Below are positions 22,801 to 32,774 of a stretch of 60,000 nt of DNA, in pieces. A program made the translations under genes and the position numbers. The notes beneath the pieces are model-generated. The model did not search any database. It had not been told where the DNA came from and saw only the letters and a list, made by a program, of their open reading frames with translations. The DNA is taken from the NCBI GenBank assembly GCA_903813345.2, contig CAIIXF020000009.1, forward strand, positions 38,559,759 to 38,619,758, read 5' to 3'. The stretch is from Owenia fusiformis. Taxonomy: Eukaryota; Annelida; Polychaeta; Sabellida; Oweniidae. Numbering within the stretch: position 1 is the first letter of the stretch; every line of letters starts with the position of its first letter.

Positions 22801-24205
22801 TAAGTTTCTTGATCTTGAAAATGGCAAAGTTTCTCAAGTTAACAATTGATTTCGAAAAATGGCAAAGTTTCTCAAGTTAACAATAGAAAAACAAGTTACT
22901 TAATAACACCTGAAAATACAAGTTGATGGCACTCCTTCTCAATCAGGCTGGAATAATATAAACTAAGTCTGGTAATGACAAAGTTTCTCGGTCCAGCAGT
23001 AATTCTTCAATCAGCTGAAATATTCTAAAACTTTGCCTGGAAATGACAAAGTTTCTCGGTTCAGCAGTATTTCATCAAACGGGCTGGAATATTCTAAACT
23101 ATGCCTGGAAATGACCAGTTTCTCGGTCCAGCAGTATTTCTTCAATCGGGCTGAAATATTCTAAAACTTTGCCTGGAAATGACAAAGTTCCTCGATCCAG
23201 CAGTATCTCTTCAATCAGGCTGGAGTTATCTAAATTATGTCTGGAATTGACAAAGTTTCTCGGTCCAGCAGTATCTCTTCAATCAGGCTGGAGTTATCTA
23301 AATTATGTCTGGAAATGACAAAGTTTCTCGGTCCAGCAGTATCTCTTCAATCAGGCTGGAGTTATCTAAATTATGTCTGGAAATGACAAAGTTTCTCGGT
23401 CCAGCAAATCTTCTAAGTTTCTCATCAATCCTCAAATGAAACACTGGCACGGGAGATGTGTTCCAACCAAAAGTTGCCTACGTGTCTGGCTTGTTGTATG
23501 CCCACTCCGTATTTATACCCCGGTTATATATGTACATGTATATCGAAACCAAGTCCAGGTCACGTGACTTCGTTTCACAAGAAAAAGTCCAAAAATCGTC
23601 ATTAAAATGCAAAAAATGAATAAACTCTCACTGGGGAATTGAAATACATAATATAGTTTTGCAAATCACAGTCATAATTAATGCATCAATGACAAATTAA
23701 ACGAGAAATTGATGATTGAAAAGATCGTGCTCATGATCATGACGAAATGTCACAAAACTTTCAAACAGTTTAATCTAACCTTAAACACTAGATTTTGACG
23801 TGGTTAAGCCTTGAGTTACTTTATAAACTAGCTGAATAGAACCGCTAGATACTAATTAATATAAAGATACTAATTGCATTGTACAAACTAAACACTAACC
23901 TGAGTAATATAGGTTTTTGTGTGAATTTTCTTCACGTGGTTTTGAATTTTACAACGGAAGTAACTTTCTGATGACGTCAAAGCAAGATGGCGGCCTCCAT
24001 AAAAATATTCAAAAGTTTTCAAATGATTGAGAAAATGACTCAAATCTATAAAGATTGACTACTATAGATGATAAATCACTGGTGGTAAGTAAGGAATATA
24101 TAAATACATCTAAGACACTGGTCTAATCTAACTGTGAAGCTACCGTATCGTCTCGACACTAACTTATCAAAAAAAATAATTTGAAAAATTCTAAAATTTG
24201 TGACA
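19811..24205 (-). repeat. 5' LTR of the retrotransposon (4.4 kb)
   Basis: Copy of 6059-10453 at a constant 13752-bp offset, with the same satellite array (about 20162-22662) and the same repeat copy number. In element orientation it carries the promoter; the U3 start is at 24205. Confidence 0.93.
23559..23995 (-). promoter_or_regulatory. Candidate LTR promoter: ETS, CRE, YY1-type and E-box motifs
   Basis: Near the U3 start of the 5' LTR there is an ETS core CGGAAGT (23955-23961), a palindromic CRE TGACGTCA (23972-23979) and a YY1-type AAGATGGCGGCC (23984-23995), all within 41 bp. A palindromic GTCACGTGAC E-box follows 400 bp further into the LTR (23559-23568). The close ETS/CRE/YY1 grouping resembles TATA-less housekeeping promoters. 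The motifs are seen directly; promoter activity is inferred. Confidence 0.5.
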
Positions 24206-24209
24206 CAAT

Positions 24210-24650
24210 GATATAATTTACATAAGAGAAGTATGACTGTATGAATCATTCTGGGATATTCCTGTTTTGTTGAGACAGATGAGAATAAAATTAACCCTTT
24301 GCAAAATTGATCAAAACTGCCTCCAATCATCCAATACTTGGCTCAATCTAAGAGTGAACAAGTGGAGAAAATAAACTATTGGGGTAACGTTTAGGTAGTC
24401 AATAAAAACCGGATTCAAGTAAAGAAACAATAGTTGGATCAAAGATTTTTCACTCAATTGAATATCCATCCTCTTATTTCTATTCTGTAGACTTAAATAT
24501 ATGGTTATGTAGGGGCATAGCTAGCAAATGACAAGGAGGTGCAGCCAATGGCGTAGCATCATGTACGCAAAAAATGCCATGGCGTACTCTCAAATTAAGA
24601 GAAAATTTGATTTTTTTATATTGAAAACAACAGGCAATTTTTTTAAAACG
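24210..24650. other. Intergenic, no gene seen
   Basis: Unique-looking AT-rich DNA followed by 'ggcgtagcatc' wording that borders a repeat. The open frame here on the minus strand lies in repeat DNA and is not credible as a gene. Confidence 0.4.
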
Positions 24651-24927
24651 TAGGTACGAAAAATTTCGAACGGAATGCGTGACATATACATAATTCGCGT
24701 GAAAAGTCCGAACGAAATGCGTACATTTTTTTCCGCCGTTCGTATTTTTGCTGTGTAGACGATCTTTTTTAGAAATTTTTTCTACAGAAATATTTTTGCT
24801 TGACAATAACCAGGTAAAATGCGTATTTGCGTGACATTTTCTGTCACGCAAAAATAACTGGCGTGACTTCAAATTCTTCAGCAAATGCGTGACAAATACG
24901 CAAATTGCGGGACAGTTGACAGGCCTG
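24651..24927 (-). mobile_element. Truncated copy of the CAGGCCTGTCAA inverted-repeat element
   Basis: Read on the minus strand from 24927 it begins CAGGCCTGTCAACTGTCCCG. It then follows the element at 26205-26559 closely for about 275 bp ('gcgtgac', 'gaacgaaatgcg', 'ggtacgaaaaatttcga'). The other inverted-repeat end is missing. Confidence 0.7.
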
Positions 24928-25137
24928 CTGCTGCTAATGAAACCCCTGAATATTCTGATAAAATGGCCAATAATTTACATTTGATTGGTCCATATTAGTC
25001 GGAATTTCATACCTTAAAATGCAGCAGAACGCTTTAAATACAATTTCAGTAATTTTCTTAGAAGACAAAAGCCCCATCTAAAACCCCCGTCAAAGCTCAC
25101 CAACATTTAAAACCATAATTTGTCAATGTTTTTTCAA

Positions 25138-25749
25138 CAAAGGATTGGTATCGATATGGTGAATTGAATTCAATATCTTTCTCTTAAACCAATTATTGAA
25201 AACATTCCCTACAAAAACAGTTCTTTATGTAATGTTGACTGATTGACAACAATTTAATGCGAAAATTATTTATATATATTTTATACTTGTATAACTGTTT
25301 TAATTAACAATTTTATGTTTTTTTAGTGGAATTGTTTTTTGTTCCTTTCTTCCGATTCTTGAGAATGAAATAAAATAACTTTCCAAACCTTGTTGGAACA
25401 GAATAGCATATACAACATTTTCTTAGACCTCTCAATATTATAGTAATACAAAGGAAATTTTGGTTGATTTAACAAAAGGTATTCAAAAAATTGAAACAAA
25501 AACCCAAAAAATAGATAAAAATTTAGATAAACCTTTTATTTCAATAAACTTATGCCAAGAACAAAAGAAGTGCCTGATGTATTTTCTAAATCAATGAAGA
25601 GAAAAGTAATTATTTTTTTCAAATCATATTGTTACCAGTTAAAAGATGACCATTAAATTGATGATGTGTAAAATTTTCAGAATTTTTTGATGACTGGATT
25701 AAGAGAGACGTGTGTTCAAAAAGTTCATCAAATCGGTACCAATCCTTTG
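25138..25749. mobile_element. Inverted-repeat element (~610 bp), family unknown
   Basis: Ends CAAAGGATTGGTATCGAT (left) and CAAAGGATTGGTACCGAT (right, reversed). The inverted similarity continues imperfectly for about 50 bp ('tctctcttaa', 'tttctcttaa'). No clear target duplication and no coding frame. Confidence 0.5.
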
Positions 25750-26204
25750 CAGAATAATTCTTTTTTTGTAGGTGGGTGAGATCACCCAACTGGCTCCACC
25801 AATGCTATGGGTTATTTTTACATATAATGCATCACACATAATGCTACACATTAGAAAAAAATACTACTTTTCCCTAAAGAGCAAGAAACAAGAACATCTA
25901 TTAAAAACAGCCCAGTAATACATTTAACAGGTCCCTCATTGGAAAAATCTGTGATGTGCATTCTTATCTGTTTTTTTTATTGAATTGGCTTCTGATTTCG
26001 GAATTTACAGATCTGATATTTATTGACTACTAAACTTTTAGTAGGTTTTCTTTAATAAGGCAATGTGAATAAGTGGAAATTGATATGTGTATATCCTACC
26101 ACCCCTATAAAATAATGGACTTGCCCACTTGGTCTCTTGGATCCACTTGTAAAATATATATAACCTAGTTACAGCTATAGTCATTCTCCTTGGGCGCCCT
26201 ATCA

Positions 26205-26559
26205 CAGGCCTGTCAACTGTCCCGCAATTTGCGTATTTGTCACACATTTGCTGAAGAATTTGAAGTCACGCCAGTTATTTTTGCGTGACAGAAAATGTCA
26301 CGCAAATACGCATTTTACCTGGTAATTGTCAAGCAAAAATATTTCTGTAGAAAAATTTCTAAAAAAGATCGTCTACACAGCAAAAATACGAACGCCGGAA
26401 AAAAAACGTACGCATTTCGTTCGGACTTTTCACGCGAATTACGTATATGTCACGCATTCCATTCGAAATTTTTCGTACCTACCCCCCGCCCCATTTTGAG
26501 GGGAGGTGTTCAACATTTCCAAGTCACTCATGTTAGGTGTTCCCAAGTTGACAGGCCTG
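26205..26559. mobile_element. 355-bp MITE with 6-bp target duplication
   Basis: Begins CAGGCCTGTCAACTGTCCCG and ends AGTTGACAGGCCTG, flanked by an exact CTATCA duplication (26199-26204, 26560-26565). Intact copy of the family whose truncated copy lies at 24651-24927. The 106-codon open frame across it is not a gene. Confidence 0.75.
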
Positions 26560-26565
26560 CTATCA

Positions 26566-27155
26566 ATACTACAATTATATATCTGTCTCATATTATCACG
26601 GTTGAAAGCGCATAATCACAGACACGGGAACAAGAGTTCATCCCCCTCCCACTCACTATGTATTACTTAGAAAAAAGACATTAGCAATACAGTGACTGAG
26701 GGGAAGGGATTTAAATTTTCCTGCATCTGTGCTGTGAAATTGAACTGTTGAAAATAAGCTGGATTAATGGTTATATAGATAATACTCAGATTTGTGTCAC
26801 ATACTCAACTGACAACGTTTCAACACACAAGCAGTTGTGGTGATTTGAAAAAATCAACCCCACATAATAATGGGGGGGGGGGGTGAAAAAGTGTAGCCTA
26901 GAATCTAAGTATTAGATGGAAATATATAGCAACAATCTAATATTACAAGATTATAGCCATGTAAACATGTGAGGTTGATTACATTGTGGATGATTATGAA
27001 TCACTCTAGGGCCTTGTCCATAATCCAATCTTACGTGTACGACGTTGTTCACGAGGTGTGTCAAAGGCATTTCAGAACATTTGAATGTAATCAATTATTA
27101 ATCATACATCGATGGCATCTTCACATACGGAAGAATATAAATGTTATCACACGGG
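26566..27155. other. Intergenic DNA with a poly-G run
   Basis: No convincing gene. A run of G occurs at about 26873-26883. Reading frames are short and lack family features. Confidence 0.4.
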
Positions 27156-27406
27156 ACTTACCTAGTCTAGTGTAAAACTCCGCAATGTTGTTTATCAGCA
27201 AATGATGTACCAGGGGCCATGAACGTTTCTAGCGGATATTAAAGAGGTCACGTGAAATTTGGACTGTGTTCTGACGTCATGGGAGCCTTGCGAAATTTTC
27301 CAATAATAATAATACAATTTGATTACTGTGTTGAAATTATGTCACTATAAATATGAATTGATAATCGTCAAGGAATAAGTTATCTTGATCAACGGAATCG
27401 GTAAGT
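27156..27406. promoter_or_regulatory. Candidate promoter and 5' exon of the ABCA gene, possibly bidirectional
   Basis: In the plus direction: an E-box GTCACGTG (27247-27254), a palindromic CRE TGACGTCA (27272-27279), a TATAAAT box (27346-27352) and, about 50 bp after it, a consensus donor CG|GTAAGT with the exon ending at 27400. This would suit a short non-coding first exon (about 27376-27400) spliced to the acceptor at 32666 before the ABCA start codon. In the minus direction a perfect AG|GTAAGT donor lies at 27163-27156. Hence a divergent transcript is possible. All motifs are seen directly; promoter function is inferred. Confidence 0.35.
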
Positions 27407-27612
27407 CTGTATTGAAGACTAGATTATTTGAAACCGGGGTTTGAACATTTTCTTAAATTTAATCTAACTTATTATCGCCCAGTTTGTTTAGATATCTACA
27501 TTTGTGCAAGGACGTCTATCTCGAGATAGACCTAACATGAACTGTCTTTCTAGAGACCGGTTTATTTCATTCTGATACACATCACATCTAAAAACCTGGG
27601 CATACTCGTTAA

Positions 27613-28206
27613 GGTTCAGCTGGAAAGTAACATTTTGGTAAAAAAATTGCTATGCACATGTTATTTTCCTCCGCCATAAACCCAATGAGAAAATAACATG
27701 GAGGGGCGCTATTTGACGAGTTATATATAGGAAGACGATGTTCTCTAGATTTCGTTATTATAGACTAGGAAGAAGTGTCTTATTATAGCTCGTCAAATAG
27801 CGCCCCTCCGCCATAAACCCAATGAGAAAATAACGTTGCTATACCTGCACATGTTATTTTCTGGTACAAAATTAGATATGAAGGCAAGTGTGTATTTCCT
27901 TGCTTTTTTCAGGAAAGTATCATTACATTGCCTACTTTTAGTAAACCTGGAAACAAGTCAATGGTAGCTCCTGTGTTGTCTGGGAACTTTGAAAGAAAAT
28001 TTAGAAAAATAGAAAGTGTGAAATATCAGAATTTCTTGGAGTTCCCATTGAACACCTACCAGATATTCTAAAAGAAGACAATGTAATGATGCTTTCCTGA
28101 AAAAAGCAAGGAAATTGACACATGCCTTCATACTTTATTTTGTACCAGAAAATAACATGTGCAGGTATAGCATTTTTTTACCAAAATGTTACTTTCAAGC
28201 TGTACC
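27613..28206. mobile_element. Fold-back MITE with TTAA target duplication
   Basis: Ends GGTTCAGCTGGAAAGTAAC (left) and GGTACAGCTTGAAAGTAAC (right, reversed), each flanked by TTAA (27609-27612, 28207-28210). This is the duplication used by piggyBac- and Kolobok-type elements. Inner arms pair again ('cctgcacatgttattttctg', 'tccttgcttttttcagg'). A smaller insertion sits in the left arm, between direct repeats of 'cgccataaacccaatgagaa' and with its own inverted arms ('ggggcgctatttgacgag'). Confidence 0.7.
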
Positions 28207-29304
28207 TTAAATTCACCATCCCGCGAAAAATTCTTTCTTTTTCGAAAAATTCGTAGGAACAGCTGTTAGAAATAAGTATATACTTATAACTTTGCAAGGA
28301 CCTTTTGCGATCAGAAATTGTTTATTACACCATTGCTATGCAGTTTGTTGAGAATTCCTTGAGATGTGACGTTTAAATCATGTGTTTGTATAACGAAAGA
28401 TAATTTATCTGTCCTATTCCACCAATTCTAAATCGAAAGTGCCTTATATCAAATTTCATGGTGATCTATGATGCAAGAAGAGAGGGCCATGGTATTCCAT
28501 AATGGGTTGTGGGAATAAAGTAAAGGTGCATAATTCACATCTGGTTCTTTATATCTGACATATGTCACTTATGCCCTTCAGTGGTGTAGCCAGGAAGAAA
28601 AAAGCAACGAGGTGAAAAATATTTCCAAACCTGTTCAAAAAAGTGATGAGGCCTTCCTAGCTTCACTACAACATTTTGATTAAAAATGACGTCTACATGT
28701 ATGTAACTCAGACAGAAATACGAATGTAAATTATGATGGCAATAGGAGAACATGATGATAACCCTTAACGCGATGATTATGCACAATGCACAAATTCAAA
28801 GTAGCAATCTACGAGACATGACTCATATTTGGCAGCATAAAACATACAGGGATTTTTGTTAACATAAGCACGGAGCGGTAGGCAAACTGCGCGCCTACTA
28901 TGCACGCAGTTTGGAACACTGACAAACTGCGCGCCTATTCACAAAATGACAGACAGGGAGGACACGACTCCCAAGAGGATGGAAATTACTGGAAATACTA
29001 GGCTAATTTTGGTTTTCAGACAGTACCAAGATGTGGAGACTAACTTAGTTTATACGTAGCACTCGATTTTTTTCCCGACGCATATTTAGTTATCTCAAAA
29101 TAAGGTTCCCAAGGAGCTTTCGTGTTAAAATTATACAGTGTTGCGTCATATAATGTCTGTTTTTCGTAGTTTGACGTTTATTTAGCCCTTGTTTTTGCAT
29201 ATTCTGAAAGATATAGGATTGCTGCACATGGTTTAAGTAATACAATTTGTTTATTAAACAGTGACAAGCCATTAACGTGATTTTATTTTTTTCGCTGTCA
29301 AACT

Positions 29305-29410
29305 GCGTGCATACTTTCACGTGGATTTCACAAACTGCGTGCCTAATATTTACAAACTGCGCGCCTATATTTACAAACTGCGCGCCTAATTTGCAAGCTG
29401 TGTGCAAGTT
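29305..29410. repeat. Left subterminal block of AAACTGCGCGCCTA motifs
   Basis: Five reiterations of 'caaactgcg(c/t)gc' type with 20-25 bp spacing, all in one orientation. They match those in the terminal inverted repeats of the surrounding element. They probably are binding sites for the element's own DNA-binding protein. Confidence 0.7.
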
Positions 29411-29531
29411 TGTTGAGTATTTTCAGAAAACGTAAACGCCACTCACTAAACCTGTCCCTATATAAAAAGAAACCAAAGTCTGACCCTAACAAAAATGTAG
29501 ATATGATAACAACGGCGCATCTTCAAAAACC

Positions 29532-29885
29532 ATGACACCCCCTTCAGAATTAAACAAGATGTTATTTCAAAACGCACCAATGAAGAAAAGGAAACCAATC
29601 AAGAAACCAAAGAGGCGATTATTTAAAGGTACCAGTGACTCATTTGAAAAAACATTAAAAGACTGTGAAAACCTCTTGCCCGATGTCCTCTCAAACCTTA
29701 AAAGAAATAGTACATTGTGTCAACATTTCCTCAATTTCTTTGGATTTATCAGGCTCGTATACTATCATGTACTGCAGTCGGGACATTCAAGTATTACTTC
29801 CTTTGGCATATGCTATAAAATAGACTCGGAACTATTGTATCCCCAAAAATTCAAAGATTTAAGTGAAAAAGTTTTGAATTTCTGA
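29532..29885 (+). CDS. Small basic protein encoded inside the CAC-ended transposon (hypothetical)
   Basis: A 117-residue frame starting at ATG 29532. A TATATAAA box lies about 70 bp upstream (near 29459) and the frame sits between the two subterminal motif blocks. Residues 18-32 are strongly basic (KKRKPIKKPKRRLFK), a plausible nuclear localisation or DNA-binding segment. The rest has a hydrophobic patch (about 66-80, QHFLNFFGFIRLVYY). No known domain recognised and no catalytic motif. It could be a fragment of a longer spliced gene or the remnant of a transposase accessory protein. Its position inside the element makes an element-encoded role more likely than a host role. Chance occurrence cannot be excluded. 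Confidence 0.35.
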   Translation: MTPPSELNKMLFQNAPMKKRKPIKKPKRRLFKGTSDSFEKTLKDCENLLPDVLSNLKRNSTLCQHFLNFFGFIRLVYYHVLQSGHSSITSFGICYKIDSELLYPQKFKDLSEKVLNF

Positions 29886-30510
29886 ATTTTTGCTCGTCAT
29901 GCATGCATGGTCACTTATTTATGGTAACATGGGTAATAAGTTTCAAGTCGAAAGAGTGAGATTGTTGTAAATATCCTTTTCTTACTTATGTTGCTAAAAC
30001 TGTGAATTTTTATAGCATTTTATAATGAGGAATTCATTGAATTCTAAGAAATGGCTTTTTGGACTGCATCAATCAAAAATATAAATAAAAAAGTATTCAA
30101 TATATATTTACACAATTTTTATGAACGAATTGTATTTATGTTGCACCATGCATCATGCACCATGTTAGTTTGAAATAAAGTAGTAAAATAGGCACTTCGG
30201 CACTTCGATGGGGACTAGGCGGGGGCCACCTGGGTGTCTTTTAGTAGGACCCCAATAGAACAAAACAATTTTCATGAGATTTTTGAACTCAACACTATAT
30301 GATGAAGTCGAATTATTGCATCAATTTTTTATTAAATCATATAGACAAGAAAAAAATAAAATATAAATATGTACATTTCCACTGGTTGTCAACCATCAAC
30401 CCAATTTTAGTTTTTGATTTATTTGAACCTTTTCAATCTCTACCTTTCAACTTACTTACGTACTCCCATGAAATCACATAGGCCTGCATTACTGACAAGT
30501 CATCGATAAT
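29886..30510. other. Interior of the CAC-ended transposon, no gene seen
   Basis: AT-rich DNA without a reading frame of interest between the small frame and the right motif block. Confidence 0.4.
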
Positions 30511-31179
30511 ATGCACGCAGTTTGGAAGAGTAGGCACGCAGTTTGTGATTTCTGGCTAAAATAGGCGCGCAGTTTGTGTTTTATTACTTCTTTCTGTCAT
30601 GTTCATCTGTTTTAATACGAAATATTTTGTATTGTACGGGAAAACTGGGTTGAGATTTACCTGTAAATCAAAACCCAAGTGTTTTATATTTCTGTGGAAC
30701 GTGCGATATCAACTTATGTATCGGTGATCGAAAAATCGATGTCAATTTTTGTATTAATCTGCTTATATTTTTAAACCTACGTTCATCTGGACATGCATTT
30801 CGCTATCACATGGTTGAATCATATAATCGCCATCGAATGGACGTGTTGAACTATAAAACAATTCAGAATAAATGTCTTAAAATGACGTTTGAAAACACAG
30901 ACTCCAACTTTTATGATGCAATGTTGATAGGCGCGCAGTTTGTCAGTCTTTCAAACTGCGTGCATAGTAGGCAAGCAGTTTGGCTACCGCACCGTGATAA
31001 GGCTGCGACACAGTAGAACCCTTACACGAAGGTGACACTGCCCCACACTGTACATTTGCTGTCATGTTATCTTTCCAAAAGTTCAGATTCAGAAAAACTC
31101 TGGAGTTATTTCTTTTTCTTCGAGCTCCTTACCTAAATCTTAAGAAATTCTTGCACCATTGCATTGAGACATAATGATG

Positions 31180-32442
31180 CAAAATGCACTTGTCTTTTGA
31201 AGTAAGTGCAATATACATAGTCTTCTGAAGTGAGTGCAATATGCACGGTCTTCTGAAGTAAGTGCAATATGCAAGGTCTTCTGAAGTAAGTGCAATATGC
31301 AAGGTCTGTATTAAGTATAATGTGTATGGTCTTCTGAAGTAAGTACAATATGCATGGTCTTTTGAAGTAAGAGTAATATGCATGGTCTTCTGAAGTAAGT
31401 GCAATATGTATGGTCTTGTCAAGTAAGTAGAATATGCATGGTCTTCTGAAGTAAGTGCAATATGCATGGTCTTCTGAAGTAAGTACAATATGTATGGTCT
31501 TCTGAAGTAAGTACAATATGCATGGTCTTCTGAAGTGAGTTCAAAATGCATGGTCTTCTGAAGTGGGTGCAATATGCATGGTCTTCTGAAGTAAGTGCAA
31601 TATGCAAGGTCTTCTGAAGTAAGTGTAATATACATGCTCTTCTGAAGTAAGTACAATATACATGGTCTTCCTGAAGTAAGTATAATGTCCATGGCCTTCT
31701 CAAGTAAGTGCAATATGCATGATTTTTTGAAGTAAGTGCAATGTGCAAGGTCTTCTGAAGTAAGTGTAATATGCATGGTCTTCTGAAGTAAGTACAATGT
31801 ACATGGTCTTCTGAAGTAAGTACAATGTACATGGCCTTCTGAAGTGAGTGCAATATACATGGTGGTCTTTTGAAGTAAGTGCAATATGCATGGTCTTCTG
31901 AAGTAAGTGCAATATGCATGGTCTTCTGAAGTAAGTACAATGTACATGGCCTTCTGAAGTGAGTGCAATATACATGGTGGTCTTTTGAAGTAAGTGCAAT
32001 ATGCATGGTCTTCTGAAGTAAGTGAAATATGCATGGTCTTCTGAAGTAAGTGTAATATACATGCTCTTCTGAAGTAAGTACAATATACATGGTCTTCCTG
32101 AAGTAAGTATAATGTCCATGGCCTTCTCAAGTAAGTGCAATATGCATGATTTTTTGAAGTAAGTGCAATGTGCAAGGTCTTCTGAAGTAAGTGTAATATG
32201 CATGGTCTTCTGAAGTAAGTACAATGTACATGGTCTTCTGAAGTAAGTACAATGTACATGGCCTTCTGAAGTGAGTGCAATATACATGGTGGTCTTTTGA
32301 AGTAAGTGCAATATGCATGGTCTTCTGAAGTAAGTGCAATATGCATGGTCTTCTGAAGTAAGTACAATATGCATGGTCTTCTGAAGTAAGTGCAATATGC
32401 ATGGTCTTCTAAAGTGAGTGCAATATGGATGGTCTTCTGATG
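31180..32442. repeat. 28-bp tandem array with repeated GTAAGT donor-like sites
   Basis: About 45 copies of a ~28-bp unit resembling 'cttctgaagtaagtgcaata' plus 'tgcatggt'. About 35 copies read GTAAGT and a handful GTGAGT, all on the plus strand. A segment of about 300 bp inside the array is itself duplicated (near 31617-31930 and 32044-32360). Because three units make 84 bp, long frames appear on the minus strand (412, 231 and 223 codons); they encode only the repeat and are not genes. Confidence 0.95.
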
Positions 32443-32666
32443 ATACCCCTATAAATCAGTGTGGGATTGATTTTCAACTACTTGTGTTTTGAAATCTTGC
32501 GATTGAAAATAGATTGATTAGTGGCTATCTAGATATTCAGCTTTGTGTCAACTTCTGACAACATTTTCAGCCCCAAGATTTCAATATACAAGTAGACAAG
32601 TATTATTCAAGTATTTATGGAATATCATGTAGAGGGGTTCACAAATACATGTTTTTATTTTTACAG

Positions 32667-32774
32667 GCATATAAGCTGTTAAAAATGGCCAGGGCAAGTC
32701 TATGGCGACAATTAAAAGTGCTACTAAAAAGGAATCTTCTCCTTAAGAAGCGTGTAAAATCATCAACAATACAG
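32667..32774 (+). CDS. ABCA5: ABCA exon with start codon (coding 32685-32774)
   Basis: Acceptor TTTTTACAG ends at 32666, so at least one 5' non-coding exon lies upstream. ATG at 32685 has A at -3 and G at +4. Encodes the cytosolic N terminus (30 residues, [11 protein letters not shown]). Donor CAG|GTATGG. Confidence 0.9.

Larger units (their letters stand above)
6059..24205 (-). mobile_element. Complete Ty3/gypsy-type LTR retrotransposon (18.1 kb)
   Basis: Two 4395-bp LTRs (6059-10453 and 19811-24205) flank a 9357-bp interior encoding an uninterrupted Gag-Pol protein on the minus strand. The LTRs begin TGTCAC and end GTTACA in element orientation. A 4-bp duplication CAAT flanks the whole element (6055-6058, 24206-24209). 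A primer-binding site adjoins the right LTR and a polypurine tract adjoins the left LTR, so every structural part of a complete element is present. The LTRs keep a constant 13752-bp offset and no mismatch was found in the segments compared by eye. That implies a very recent insertion, or an assembly duplicate. The superfamily comes from domain order (integrase after RNase H); the clade was not determined. Confidence 0.93.
28869..30996. mobile_element. 2.1 kb DNA transposon with CAC...GTG ends and arrayed 14-bp motifs
   Basis: Ends begin CACGGAGCGGTAGGCAAACT (left) and CACGGTGCGGTAGCCAAACT (right, reversed). They match over about 69 bp with few differences. An exact 5-bp ATAAG duplication flanks the element (28864-28868, 30997-31001). 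A motif close to AAACTGCGCGCCTA, in either orientation, occurs about 14 times: three in each terminal repeat, a block at 29305-29410 and a block at 30511-30570. CAC termini with a 5-bp duplication recall Transib/RAG-type elements. No transposase was recognised, so the family is open. One small frame (29532-29885) lies inside. Confidence 0.75.

Noticed and set aside
24480-24884. 134-codon minus-strand frame, and its 106-codon relative at 26295-26615
   Set aside because: Both are translations of the same MITE family in equivalent positions; no independent evidence for a protein.
31129-32402. Minus-strand frames of 412, 231, 223, 127 and 91 codons
   Set aside because: They translate only the 28-bp tandem unit in overlapping frames (84-bp periodicity). 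No non-repeat sequence, domain or start context supports a gene.
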